Assembly (NCBI RefSeq): GCF_020164745.1 | Contig: NZ_JAIUGV010000011.1 | Span: 124,001 to 188,000, forward strand | Length of the DNA: 64,000 nt | Source of the DNA: Mesorhizobium sp. ES1-4 | GTDB taxonomy: Bacteria > Pseudomonadota > Alphaproteobacteria > Rhizobiales > Rhizobiaceae | Direction of reading: 5' to 3' | In this document: in pieces, positions 35,802 through 44,319 of the stretch | Layout: each line of letters begins with the position of its first letter | Position numbering within the stretch: the first letter of the stretch is position 1 | Position numbers and translations under genes: made by a program | Notes under the pieces: model-generated | Databases searched by the model: none | Seen by the model: only the letters and a program-made list of their open reading frames with translations | What the model was told of the DNA's origin: nothing

Positions 35802-36593
35802 ATGGATTTTTTGACACTGCTGCATTCGGCGCCCTTGTTGCTGACTTTGGTCAAGGCCGCGTTGCCCCAGGCGGTCGCCACGACGATGGCGTTGGGCCAG
35901 TGGTTGGCGGCGGTGCCGCCGTGCCGTGACGTCGCCTTCGAGGCGGCCAGCTTTCTTGTCTGCGAGGTCGATCCGAAGCTGTATTCGATCGAATTGTTCT
36001 GGAAAGACCCGGCAGGCAAGCCGTTTCAATCGCTGCACAATCTCGACAGCGCCCAGCGCACCGCCGGCCGTACCATGCTGTTTGCCATCAATGCGGGCAT
36101 GTATCACCCCGACCTCAGGCCGGTCGGCCTCTATGTCGAACGCAGCCATGAAATGGCCGGTGTGAAGATGGGGTCGGGCAGCGGAAATTTTTCGCTGCAG
36201 CCGAACGGCATCTTCTACATCGGCGGCGGCAAGGCCGTCGTCCGGGCGACCAGGGACTTCGTCAGGCAACGGCCAGCCACCGACTATGCGACACAATCGG
36301 GCCCAATGCTGGTGATCGACGGCCAGCTTCACCCGAAATTCCGGGCCGACGGCACCTCGCGCAAGAGCCGGGACGGCGTCGGCGTGCGAAAGGACGGGAT
36401 CGTCGTCTTTGCCATCTCGAACGGCACGGTGACGTTCCATGCCTTTGCCCGCCTGTTTCGCGACGCGCTCGGCTGCGATAACGCGCTCTTTCTCGACGGC
36501 ACGATATCGAGCCTGCTCGCTCCGGCCATTGGCCGTAACGACGACTACTGGAACCTTGGCCCGATGATCGGCGTCTTCAGGAAACGCGGCTGA
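35802..36593 (+). CDS. Phosphodiester glycosidase-family (DUF2233/NAGPA) exported protein
   Basis: A 263-residue protein with a hydrophobic N terminus (FLTLLHSAPLLLTLVKAAL) and the DUF2233/NAGPA domain: FAINAGMYHPDLRPVGLYVE, GSGNFSLQPNGIFYI, ATQSGPMLVIDGQLHP, SRDGVGVRKDGIVVF and CDNALFLDGTISSL. This fold in NAGPA removes GlcNAc from a phosphodiester; bacterial roles are mostly unknown. ATG 35802 is chosen because GGAA lies 6 nt upstream. Envelope context. Confidence 0.85.
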   Translation: MDFLTLLHSAPLLLTLVKAALPQAVATTMALGQWLAAVPPCRDVAFEAASFLVCEVDPKLYSIELFWKDPAGKPFQSLHNLDSAQRTAGRTMLFAINAGMYHPDLRPVGLYVERSHEMAGVKMGSGSGNFSLQPNGIFYIGGGKAVVRATRDFVRQRPATDYATQSGPMLVIDGQLHPKFRADGTSRKSRDGVGVRKDGIVVFAISNGTVTFHAFARLFRDALGCDNALFLDGTISSLLAPAIGRNDDYWNLGPMIGVFRKRG

Positions 36594-36622
36594 CGCCCTG
36601 TCACCCTCGATCATGACAGGCC

Positions 36623-36726
36623 CTAGAACGGTTCAGCGTTTGATAGAATCGCTGAACCGTTCTACTCTTTGTTTTCACGCAATTCCGGACGGAAAACCGC
36701 TACGCACTTTTCCTGGAATTGCTCTA
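36623..36726 (-). repeat. Intergenic mosaic repeat, family B, copy 1
   Basis: A 104-bp element with an inverted near-identical copy at 39658-39762. The inner hairpin GAACGGTTCAGCG is paired with CGCTGAACCGTTC. The GCTCTA end carries the stop codon (TAG, 36724-36726) of the DedA gene on the minus strand. Confidence 0.85.
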
Positions 36727-37356
36727 AGCTTGTACATCGCGCTTGCCGCGCAGTCTGATGACAACCACGGCGACGATGATCGCCGCTACGATGGCGGCGG
36801 TCACCGCCAGGCCGAACAGGCTGGTCGCGTCGAGTTCGGGCAGGCTGCCCGCTCCCTTCGCCACCAGCCATCCGGGCGACAGCACGACCGGCGCCCATAT
36901 GACCGCCGACAGGATGTTGGCGATCTGGAAGCGGCGCCTGTTCATGCCCATCATGCCCGCGACCAGCGGCACTGTGGCACGCACCGGGCCGAAGAAGCGG
37001 CCGACGAAAACCGCGGCGAAACCGTAGCGGTGGAAGAACAGGCGCGCCCTGGCGATCTCGCGGCGATAGCGGTTGAGCGGCCATTTGTGCACGACGCCAC
37101 GCCCGAGCCATTTGCCGAGAAAATAGGATATGGTATCGCCGAGCGCCGCGCCAACCATCGCGGCGAGGAGAACGGGCAGGGGCTGGACGATACCGGCGCC
37201 CACCAGGCCGCCGACGATGATCAGCACCGTGGTGCCGGGCAACAGGATGCCGACCAGCACCAGCGATTCGCCGAAGGCCAGCAATCCGACCACGAGGCCT
37301 GCCCAGGCCTGATGGTTCTCGATGAAAGAAACGCTCTGGTCGATGAACGACTGCAC
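36724..37356 (-). CDS. DedA-family (VTT domain) membrane protein
   Basis: A 210-residue protein with four to five transmembrane segments. The DedA core is GESLVLVGILLPGTTVLIIV, ALGDTISYFLGKWLGRG, FFHRYGFAAVFVGRFFGPVR and PLVAGMMGMNRRRF. Some DedA proteins (UptA) flip undecaprenyl phosphate across the membrane, which would fit with the nearby uppP. The family arginines and the acidic residue in GES are present. The last codons and stop lie inside a repeat element. Confidence 0.9.
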   Translation of the reverse strand: MQSFIDQSVSFIENHQAWAGLVVGLLAFGESLVLVGILLPGTTVLIIVGGLVGAGIVQPLPVLLAAMVGAALGDTISYFLGKWLGRGVVHKWPLNRYRREIARARLFFHRYGFAAVFVGRFFGPVRATVPLVAGMMGMNRRRFQIANILSAVIWAPVVLSPGWLVAKGAGSLPELDATSLFGLAVTAAIVAAIIVAVVVIRLRGKRDVQA

Positions 37357-37380
37357 GCAAGCTGCCTTTGAAAGTGTTCC

Positions 37381-38349
37381 TCAGCTGCCGCTGTCGAGCA
37401 GGCTCCTGAGTTCGTCGAGCTTGTCGTTGACGAGCCAGCCGTAATAATTCTCCACCGGCAGCTTGCCGCCCTTGCCACCGGCAAGGGCGGCCGCCCGCAG
37501 CCGTGGCTGGCCGACATTGTAGAGCGTCGCGGTGATCCCGGGATTGCCCGAAATGTCGAAGCCTTGTTCCTTGTAGGCATCGATGGCGTCGCGCACGATC
37601 GCGGCAATGTAGACGATGCTGCGGTCCGGATCCATGACGTCGCGATAGATCGCCTGCGGGTTATCCGGCGTGAGCCTGTCGTAGCCGCTCACCTTGTTGA
37701 CCAGGTCCGTCACTTCGAGCGCGGTCAGCGGGCTGATCTGGCCGAGGCCGAAGGTCTGGCCGGCGAAGAACGGCTGGAAGAACGCCTGCTGGAAGGTCAT
37801 CGCGTCGTAACCGACGCCGTCGACCAACTTGCCACGGAAATGCTCGACCCAGACCCTGTCGCGGCAGCTCCACAGGGAAGCACTGTCCTTGGCCGCCGCG
37901 CAGCTGGCGAACTCCGGACGCTTGACAAAGGACTGCACCGTGACGCCCTTGTAGCGGAAGGCGAAGTCGAGGCCGGAATAGGACAGCGCCTTCACATAGT
38001 AGGTCTGCGCCGAGCCGACGGCGGTGACGTTGTAAGTATGCTCACCGACCAGCGCACCGACGACATGGATGGGGTCGATGTCGTAGACCGCCGCCACCTG
38101 CTTGATGTGGCCCACCAGCCTCTTCTCGCGCTTCAACAGCGCGACGATTTTTTCGTACTTCTCATCGTAGGTGGTCTTGAAGGCGCGGGTTCGGGTTGCC
38201 GATGCCTCCGGAATGGCCGGCTGTGTCGCGGAACGGTTCCCCTTGGGAACGACGACCAGCCCGCTCGCATGCGCGGCCTGTATCGAAAAAGCTTCTCCGC
38301 CGGGAGCGACGAGCAGTAGGATCAGGAGAAGTCGCTGCAACGCGGTCAT
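37381..38349 (-). CDS. DUF1402 family exported protein
   Basis: A 322-residue protein with a signal peptide (LQRLLLILLLVAPGGEAFS). The DUF1402 body has KYEKIVALLKREKRLVGHIK, DPIHVVGALVGEHTYNV, FFAGQTFGLGQISPLTALEV and GNPGITATLYNVGQPRLRA. The GLGQISP and TLYNVG parts recall the lysozyme-like/transglycosylase fold, so a peptidoglycan role is plausible but unproven. ATG 38349 puts the signal at the N terminus. It lies 24 nt upstream of dedA and may be co-transcribed. Confidence 0.85.
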   Translation of the reverse strand: MTALQRLLLILLLVAPGGEAFSIQAAHASGLVVVPKGNRSATQPAIPEASATRTRAFKTTYDEKYEKIVALLKREKRLVGHIKQVAAVYDIDPIHVVGALVGEHTYNVTAVGSAQTYYVKALSYSGLDFAFRYKGVTVQSFVKRPEFASCAAAKDSASLWSCRDRVWVEHFRGKLVDGVGYDAMTFQQAFFQPFFAGQTFGLGQISPLTALEVTDLVNKVSGYDRLTPDNPQAIYRDVMDPDRSIVYIAAIVRDAIDAYKEQGFDISGNPGITATLYNVGQPRLRAAALAGGKGGKLPVENYYGWLVNDKLDELRSLLDSGS

Positions 38350-38584
38350 CGAGTGCCTTTTGAAGAATCCTGGGAACGCCTGCAAAAAACGCCGCACGCC
38401 GTTCTCAACAGCCACATCATGGCGCTGTCAAGGCTTGGCAGCGCGTCCGCCGGCGACTGTCTGAAAGCGGCCACAGCTATGGTAAAAACTTGATTCAAAC
38501 TTTATTGGTAATTTCTCGTTCATAACTCGTCTGGTTGTCCGTTGGCCGTCGCCTTCGGTCTGTTGTGTTTGAGTACAGGTCCAG

Positions 38585-39661
38585 ATGCGGTTGCCAGGCG
38601 TCGTCAGTTTCATGATCGCATCGTTGTGCCTTGCCGGCTGTTCGTCGACATCGGGCATGGACGCGCTCGACCTGCAGAAGCCCTCCAATGAAACCACCAG
38701 TTCGGTGGTCCGGCCAAGCGCGCCGATCGCATCCGTTCCGGTGGCAAGGGCGAACGCGCCGCGCAAGCGGGTTGAGATTGCATCCGATGACGACACTGCT
38801 CGGCCCTTCGGCCTGGCGGAGGAAGAGACGGTGGCGTTTCCGGCGCCTGAGCTGCCCGACAGCGTCGAGCCGCCGATCGAGGAGGCTGCCCTGGTGTCGC
38901 CGCCCAGGCTGTTGTCGCGGGCGGCACCACCCATGCTGGCGGGCCCGGTCACGCGTTACGGCTTCCGCGATGCCAAGCCGATCGACTTCGGCCGCTCGTC
39001 GCCCCGTCACCTTGCCGTGCACGGCGTCGACGTGTCGCGCTGGCAGGGTGACGTGAATTGGGAAAAGCTTCGCGCCCAGGGCGCCAACTTCGCCTACATC
39101 AAGGCGACCGACGGCGGCGACCATCTCGATCCCCTGTTCATGAAGAACTGGCGCAATGCCGACGCCGCCGGTCTGAAGCGCGGCGCCTATCACTTCTTCT
39201 ACTGGTGCCGCACCGCCGGCGAGCAGGCCGACTGGTTCATTCGCAACGTGCCGAAGGTGGACGGCGCGCTGCCGCCGGTGATCGACGTCGAGTGGAACGG
39301 CGACTCCTCCTGCAAGCGGCGCCCGTCGCGCGAAAAGGTGTTGGAGAAGATGCAGGTTTTCATGGACAAGCTGGAGCGTCACTATGGCCAGCGTCCGATC
39401 ATCTACACCGCGCCGGATTTCTATCACGACAATCTCCGCGGCGCCTTCCCAGATTATCCCTTCTGGCTGCGCGCCGTAGCCCGGCACCCGTCAAAGGTCT
39501 ATCCCGACCGCAAGTGGCTGTTCTGGCAGTATTCCGGCTCCGGCCTGTCGCATGGCGTGACCGGCCGCATCGATCTCAACGTCTTCCATGGCGACGAGCG
39601 GCAATGGCGTGCCTGGGCTGCCGGGGGTAGTGGTCGGCAGATGATGGCTGAGTCGGACTAG
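38585..39661 (+). CDS. GH25 muramidase, lipoprotein
   Basis: A 358-residue protein with lipobox LAGC (FMIASLCLAGCSSTSG), a low-complexity linker of about 110 residues, and a glycoside hydrolase 25 domain from about residue 142. The catalytic motif is HGVDVSRWQGDVNWEKLR, with the second acid pair in PPVIDVEWNGDS; FAYIKATDGGDHLDP and KWLFWQYSGSGLSHGV are typical. GH25 enzymes cut between MurNAc and GlcNAc. It would be anchored to a membrane facing the periplasm. The stop TAG comes from the adjoining repeat. Confidence 0.93.
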   Translation: MRLPGVVSFMIASLCLAGCSSTSGMDALDLQKPSNETTSSVVRPSAPIASVPVARANAPRKRVEIASDDDTARPFGLAEEETVAFPAPELPDSVEPPIEEAALVSPPRLLSRAAPPMLAGPVTRYGFRDAKPIDFGRSSPRHLAVHGVDVSRWQGDVNWEKLRAQGANFAYIKATDGGDHLDPLFMKNWRNADAAGLKRGAYHFFYWCRTAGEQADWFIRNVPKVDGALPPVIDVEWNGDSSCKRRPSREKVLEKMQVFMDKLERHYGQRPIIYTAPDFYHDNLRGAFPDYPFWLRAVARHPSKVYPDRKWLFWQYSGSGLSHGVTGRIDLNVFHGDERQWRAWAAGGSGRQMMAESD

Positions 39662-39762
39662 AGCAATTCCAGGAAAAGTGCGTAGCGGTTTCCGTCCGGA
39701 ATTGCGTGAAAACAAAGAGTTAGAGCGGTTCAGCGATTCTATCAAACGCTGAACCGCTCTAG
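39658..39762 (+). repeat. Intergenic mosaic repeat, family B, copy 2 (inverted)
   Basis: Inverted near-copy of 36623-36726, ending in CTAGAGC and GCTCTAG. It begins with the stop codon of the GH25 gene. Confidence 0.85.
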
Positions 39763-39793
39763 GCGCCAGCCGCACAGGCGATCCATCCCCAGC

Positions 39794-39982
39794 CTATCGG
39801 AACTGGTTGCTCCCGCCGTTCTTCTCCTCGCTCAGCCGCAGCCGCGTCCTCAGGCCCATGATCTCGGCAATCGCGGCATCGATCATGGCGAGAAGCGTCA
39901 GCGTGTCGTGCTGGGTCGGATCGGCCCTTACATAGGCGAGTTGGTTCACGATATCGGTGTCGTCGTCGGCTTCGTCGCTCAT
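39794..39982 (-). CDS. Small acidic protein, 62 aa
   Basis: The 62-residue product (SDEADDDTDIVNQLAYVRAD, LTLLAMIDAAIAEIMGLRTR) is mostly helical with an acidic N terminus. AGGA lies 8 nt before ATG 39982; an ATG at 40006 is possible but lacks spacing. No function is known. It stands alone between the GH25 and tctA genes. Confidence 0.55.
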   Translation of the reverse strand: MSDEADDDTDIVNQLAYVRADPTQHDTLTLLAMIDAAIAEIMGLRTRLRLSEEKNGGSNQFR

Positions 39983-40006
39983 GTGCATCGTCCTGGCTGT
40001 TGTCAT

Positions 40007-40268
40007 CCTGAATCTTATCCGATCGGTTCGATCGTCAGATGGCCCTTTTAGCACGTCCAGGCAGTGGTCGAGCATACGGCGATGGTGTGTTCGTGGTTGG
40101 CGATCCTGCTCCGCCAGCAAACGTCATGGTGTTCGCAATGGACAGAATGGACCGATTGTTTTCTGGCCAGCAGGCATTGAGCCGTGTTCCGCGGTCACCG
40201 GCAACCTTCGAGCGACCGCCACCGGCGGTCGCCCTCGGTCAACAAGGTTTCTGGTCGTAAACGTAAAT
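40007..40268. other. Intergenic stretch with a palindrome, no gene seen
   Basis: No supported ORF. A perfect 9-bp hairpin (GCGACCGCC 40212-40220, loop ACC, GGCGGTCGC 40224-40232) lies 37 nt downstream of tctA on its strand. Lacking a T tract, it may mark the end of the tctCBA transcript. Confidence 0.4.
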
Positions 40269-41795
40269 CTAGCCGTCTGTCGCCGCCATCCGAGCGGTGC
40301 GAGCCACCTTCAATCGCCGCGAGCGCCAGGAAAGGATCGTCGGCAGGACTGCCACTGCCGCCGCCATGACCCACAACACGATGCAGATAGCGCTGGAGAA
40401 GAGGATCGACAACTCGCCGCCGCTGATCGCGAGGGCGTTTCGAAGGTTGATTTCCATGACATGGCCGAGCACGAAGCCAAGGATGATCGGCGCCATGTCG
40501 AAGCCCGCCTTGCGCAGCAGCCAGCCGGCCATGCCGATACCGAACATCAGAAAGATCGCGAAGACGGAGGCATGGCTCGAATAGACGCCGACAATCGACA
40601 AGACCAGGATGCCGGGAACCAGAAGCCAGTTCGGGACTGTCAGCACGCGGGCGAAGATATTGACCAGCGGAAGATTGAGCAGCAGCAGCAGAAAGTTACC
40701 GATGAACAGCGACGCCACCAGGCCGCCGACGATCTCCGGCCGTTCGGTCAGCAGCATCGGTCCCGGCTGGATGTTGTAAAGCATCAAGGCGCCAAGCATG
40801 ACGGCGGTAGTGCCGGAGCCTGGAATCCCGAGGGTCAGCATCGGCACGAAGGCCCCGCAGGCAGTGGCGTTGTTGGCGGCTTCCGGCGCCGCCAACCCGC
40901 GCACGTCACCCTTGCCGAAGGTGTCCTCGGTGTCCGACAGGCGCTTTTCGGTGGTGTAGGCGATGGCGCTGGAAACGGAAGCGCCGGTGCCGGGCAGCAC
41001 GCCGACGACGAAGCCGATCACCGAGCTGCGCAGCATGGTGCCTGTGCATCGCGCGACGTCGGCGGCGCGCACGGTCATGCGTCCGAGTTCGCGGATCACA
41101 GTAAAGCCGCGGCCCTGATGCTCGAGGATGACCAGCGCTTCCGAGATCGAAAACAGGCCGATCACCAGCACCACGAATTCGATGCCGTCCCCGAGTTCGG
41201 GCTGATTGAAGGTGAAGCGGTAGGCGCCCGACGTGGCATCGAGGCCGACAGTGGCGAGCATCAGGCCGAGCGTGCAGCCTATCAGCGTCTTGACGGGCTG
41301 GTTGCCGACCATCGAGCCGAGGGTGGCGAAAGCGAAGACCATCAACACGAAATATTCGGCCGGGCCGAAGCCGATCGCCAAGCTGGCGAGCACCGGCGCG
41401 AACAGCGCCAGGCCGATGGAACCGAGAATGCCTCCGACGAAGGACGAGATGCCGGACAGCGTCAGGGCTTCGCCGGCCCGTCCCTGCCGCGCCATCGGAT
41501 AGCCGTCGAGCGCCGTCATCACGGCGCCGGCATCGCCCGGCACATTGAGCAGTATCGACGAAATGCGCCCGCCATATTCGGCGCCGCAATAGATGGCCGA
41601 CAAAAGGATCATGGTGCTTTCGGCGGGAAGGCCCATCGAGTAGGCGATCGGCAGCAACAGGGCGATGCCGTTGATGGGGCCGATGGCGGGAAGCGCACCG
41701 ACAAGCGTGCCGATGAAGCAGCCGATCAGGCCGACGAGAAGGTTCTGGCCGGTCAGGGCAACGGCGAAACCATGCCAGAGATAATCGAGGTTCAT
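40269..41795 (-). CDS. tctA: Tripartite tricarboxylate transporter large permease TctA
   Basis: A 508-residue, roughly 12-helix permease of the TTT family that imports carboxylates using a periplasmic binding protein. Typical motifs are LVGALPAIGPINGIALLLPI, YCGAEYGGRISSILLNVPGD, VGVLPGTGASVSSAIAYTTE and MLTLGIPGSGTTAVMLGALM. ATG 41795 is the normal start; a longer open frame upstream runs through the tctB region. Third gene of the tctC-tctB-tctA run. Confidence 0.94.
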   Translation of the reverse strand: MNLDYLWHGFAVALTGQNLLVGLIGCFIGTLVGALPAIGPINGIALLLPIAYSMGLPAESTMILLSAIYCGAEYGGRISSILLNVPGDAGAVMTALDGYPMARQGRAGEALTLSGISSFVGGILGSIGLALFAPVLASLAIGFGPAEYFVLMVFAFATLGSMVGNQPVKTLIGCTLGLMLATVGLDATSGAYRFTFNQPELGDGIEFVVLVIGLFSISEALVILEHQGRGFTVIRELGRMTVRAADVARCTGTMLRSSVIGFVVGVLPGTGASVSSAIAYTTEKRLSDTEDTFGKGDVRGLAAPEAANNATACGAFVPMLTLGIPGSGTTAVMLGALMLYNIQPGPMLLTERPEIVGGLVASLFIGNFLLLLLNLPLVNIFARVLTVPNWLLVPGILVLSIVGVYSSHASVFAIFLMFGIGMAGWLLRKAGFDMAPIILGFVLGHVMEINLRNALAISGGELSILFSSAICIVLWVMAAAVAVLPTILSWRSRRLKVARTARMAATDG

Positions 41796-41833
41796 GGCGT
41801 ATGCCTTTCCGGTAAGGAGCGACCGACCCGCGG

Positions 41834-42292
41834 TCAGCCGAACAGTGTGCCCGTGGGCAGATAGACTTGCAGCAGGTACGAGAAGATGAACCACCACAGC
41901 GCCGCATGGCCGGCCGCGCCGACCGCCGCGTAACCGAGCGGTGCGCCGAAGATCAGGCCCGTGCCGAAGGTCAGCAGGAAGATTGACACCGCGAATCCCA
42001 CCGTCTCGAAGATCGCGATGCAGACCACCAGCAACAGCGGGACGGCGAGCACGCGCCACAAAAGGCGTCCGGACGGAAACGCCTCGGCAGTGCCTGGCGA
42101 GCGCACATAGAGCAGGCACAGCAGCCCGAGAATGATGGCCAGGCCCACTGGCACCATGCGAGGCCCGAGCGGGTCGGACGAGAAGGCGTATTCGATGCTG
42201 GCGCCGCCTATGCCATAGGCGACGGCCAGGCCGAACAGACACAATGCCGAGATGCGGCCGATCAGATGAGCAGTTCCGGCCTTGTCAGACAT
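41834..42292 (-). CDS. tctB: Tripartite tricarboxylate transporter small permease TctB
   Basis: A 152-residue protein with four hydrophobic segments (ISALCLFGLAVAYGIGG, MVPVGLAIILGLLCLLYV, VLAVPLLLVVCIAIFETVGF, AALWWFIFSYLLQVYL), the typical TctB size. GGAGGG lies 5 nt before ATG 42292. It pairs with TctA in the membrane. Sequence conservation in TctB is low, so the call rests on size, topology and location. Confidence 0.9.
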   Translation of the reverse strand: MSDKAGTAHLIGRISALCLFGLAVAYGIGGASIEYAFSSDPLGPRMVPVGLAIILGLLCLLYVRSPGTAEAFPSGRLLWRVLAVPLLLVVCIAIFETVGFAVSIFLLTFGTGLIFGAPLGYAAVGAAGHAALWWFIFSYLLQVYLPTGTLFG

Positions 42293-42386
42293 TGCGGCCC
42301 TCCGTTGATAGATTTTGAAGTCATTCGTGCGGGCTTCGGCAACGGACCTCCCAAAAAATCGGGGAGGATCCGTTTCCTTTTGCGGG

Positions 42387-43361
42387 TTACATCCCGGCGT
42401 CCTTGGCGAGTTGCTTGAAGCGCGCGACATCGGCCTTTACGCGTTCGTCGAAGGGCTTGCCGATCATGGTGAACTCGAACAGCCCGCGCTCCTCGCGCTC
42501 CTTGGCGAATTCGGGGGTCTTGCTGGCAGCCTCGAAGGCTTTCACCCACCAGTCGAAATCGGCGTCGGAGACATCCTTGCCGACGTAGTAGCCGCGCCAG
42601 ATCGGCCAGTCGATGTCAAAGCCCTGTTCGTGCGCGGTTGGAACGTCGGCCAGTGCACCCGTCAGCCGCTGCGGCGCCATGACGGCAAGGATACGGACCT
42701 TGCCGGCGACATGGTGCTTGACCATTTCGGCGGCGTCGCCCGATCCGACCTGGACGTGCCCGCCTTCGAGTGCCGTGAGAACGGCGCCACCACCTTCGAG
42801 GGCAGCGTAGTGCATCTTCTTGGGCTCCTGGCCGGCAGCCTTGGCGAGAAGCGAGGCCTTCATCCAGTCCTGCGAACCGACGGCGCCGCCGCCGGCGATG
42901 GCAAAGGAAGACGGGTCGGCCTTGTAGGCCTCGACGAGATCCTTGAGCGTCTTGTAGGGCGAGTCGGCATTCACGACGAGAACCCCGTAATCCGCGCCAA
43001 GCGCGCCGAGCCATCGTACGGCATTCTCGTCATACTGGCCGAATTTGCCCTGGGCGATCAGCAGCGCCGAGCCCGAAGAAGCGGCGGTGATCAGGTTGCC
43101 GTCCTTGGCGCGCTTGGCAATGACATGGTTGTAGGCGACCGCACCGACCCCGCCTTCCATGTAGGTCACGGCCATCGGCTGTGAAATCTGCTTGGTGGCA
43201 AGCAATGCGTTGGCGGCGAGGCGGCAGGTGAGATCGAAGCCGCCGCCGGGCTTGGCGCCGGCGAGGCATTCCGGCTTCGCCGGCTGGGCCAGCGCCGTGC
43301 CGCCCGCGGCCACTGCCACAAGGGCGGCAGCGGCCACCATCTTCGTTAGAAATCGGATCAT
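42387..43361 (-). CDS. tctC: Tripartite tricarboxylate transporter binding protein TctC
   Basis: A 324-residue periplasmic receptor (Bug family) with a signal peptide (AAAALVAVAAGGTALAQ). Notable parts are GAKPGGGFDLTCRLAANAL, VTYMEGGVGAVAYNHVIAK, MHYAALEGGGAVLTALEGG, GKVRILAVMAPQR and WPIWRGYYVGKDVSD. First gene of tctCBA; transcribed divergently from the tctDE regulators. The GG motif GGGFD where the carboxylate usually sits is present; the actual ligand is unknown. Confidence 0.92.
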   Translation of the reverse strand: MIRFLTKMVAAAALVAVAAGGTALAQPAKPECLAGAKPGGGFDLTCRLAANALLATKQISQPMAVTYMEGGVGAVAYNHVIAKRAKDGNLITAASSGSALLIAQGKFGQYDENAVRWLGALGADYGVLVVNADSPYKTLKDLVEAYKADPSSFAIAGGGAVGSQDWMKASLLAKAAGQEPKKMHYAALEGGGAVLTALEGGHVQVGSGDAAEMVKHHVAGKVRILAVMAPQRLTGALADVPTAHEQGFDIDWPIWRGYYVGKDVSDADFDWWVKAFEAASKTPEFAKEREERGLFEFTMIGKPFDERVKADVARFKQLAKDAGM

Positions 43362-43558
43362 CGTTTTCTCCTCATGGACGTGGAATGCCGGGGCGGAAAA
43401 CCAAACCGCCAGCGGCGGGCGAGCGCACGAACCCTTCGATCGCCACAGCGATGGCCGCGTTCGATCAAACGTCTCGTCTGTTTCGGGGCTCTCCTCCCCC
43501 GCGCATGTCCGGACACTCCTCGTGGCGCGGACAGGCGCAGCTCTGATACACCTCAAAA

Positions 43559-43576
43559 CTGTCACCATGCTGTCAT
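43559..43576 (+). promoter_or_regulatory. Pho-box-like direct repeat in the tctC/tctD intergenic region
   Basis: CTGTCAC (43559-43565), CATG, CTGTCAT (43570-43576): two heptamers at 11-bp spacing that match the PhoB consensus CTGTCAT-N4-CTGTCAY. It lies 69 bp upstream of the tctD start and about 200 bp from tctC. TctD is itself an OmpR/PhoB-family regulator and could use a similar site, so the identity of the bound protein is open. Confidence 0.5.
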
Positions 43577-43644
43577 GCCCGCCGGTGGCGGCGGTGGCGG
43601 CTTTGGCGCTTGAAAGCCGCCGGGTTCAGTGCAAGACCTTGCGG

Positions 43645-44319
43645 ATGCGTATCCTGCTGGTCGAAGACACTCACGATGTCGGCGAGGCGATCGTCCGCCG
43701 CTTCGAGGCGGTCGGACACACCGTCGATTGGGAACCGCATGGCGATGCGGCGTCGGAGATTCTCGACTTCACCGAATTCGACCTTGTCATACTCGACGTC
43801 ATGCTGCCGGGCCTCGACGGTTTCGAGATCCTGCGGCGGCTTCGGCAACGGAGCAATGCCGTGCCGGTGCTGATGCTTACCGCGCGCTCGGAAGTCGATG
43901 ACCGCGTCAGCGCACTGGATCTCGGCGCCGACGACTATCTGGTCAAACCGTTCGATTTTCGCGAGCTCGAAGCGCGCGCAAGGGTGCTGATGCGCCGGCG
44001 CGGCGGCGAGGCGACGAACCTTGTCGTCTGCGGTGACATCGTGCTCGACCGTGCCAATCGCAGTGTGCGCGTCGGCAAGCGCGAGGTGCAGCTGAAGCGC
44101 CGCGAGATCAGCCTTCTCGAGATTCTGGCGACCAAACCCGGCCGGGTTTTCGGCAAGGACGAATTGCTGGACCAACTGTTCGGGTTCGACGAGGCCGCCG
44201 GCGCCAACGCAATCGAGCTCTACATCGGCCGCCTGCGAAAGAAGCTGGAAGGCGCCAAGGCGCACATCGTCACAGTGCGGCACATCGGCTATAAGCTTGT
44301 CTCCGATGCAGAGCATTGA
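43645..44319 (+). CDS. tctD: OmpR-family response regulator TctD-like
   Basis: A 224-residue regulator. The receiver domain has the phosphoacceptor D51 in VILDVMLPGLDGF and K101 in DDYLVKPFDF; the winged-helix output has KRREISLLEILATKPGRVF and IELYIGRLRKKL. ATG 43645 gives the family start MRILLVEDTHDVG. It faces tctCBA and overlaps the kinase gene by 14 nt, so it likely controls tripartite carboxylate uptake. Confidence 0.92.
   Translation: MRILLVEDTHDVGEAIVRRFEAVGHTVDWEPHGDAASEILDFTEFDLVILDVMLPGLDGFEILRRLRQRSNAVPVLMLTARSEVDDRVSALDLGADDYLVKPFDFRELEARARVLMRRRGGEATNLVVCGDIVLDRANRSVRVGKREVQLKRREISLLEILATKPGRVFGKDELLDQLFGFDEAAGANAIELYIGRLRKKLEGAKAHIVTVRHIGYKLVSDAEH

Noticed and set aside
39957-41864. 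635-codon + frame
   Set aside because: Antisense to tctA, low complexity, no family match.
41796-42242. N-terminal extension of tctA to 42242
   Set aside because: It overlaps tctB in another frame; ATG 41795 gives a normal TctA start.
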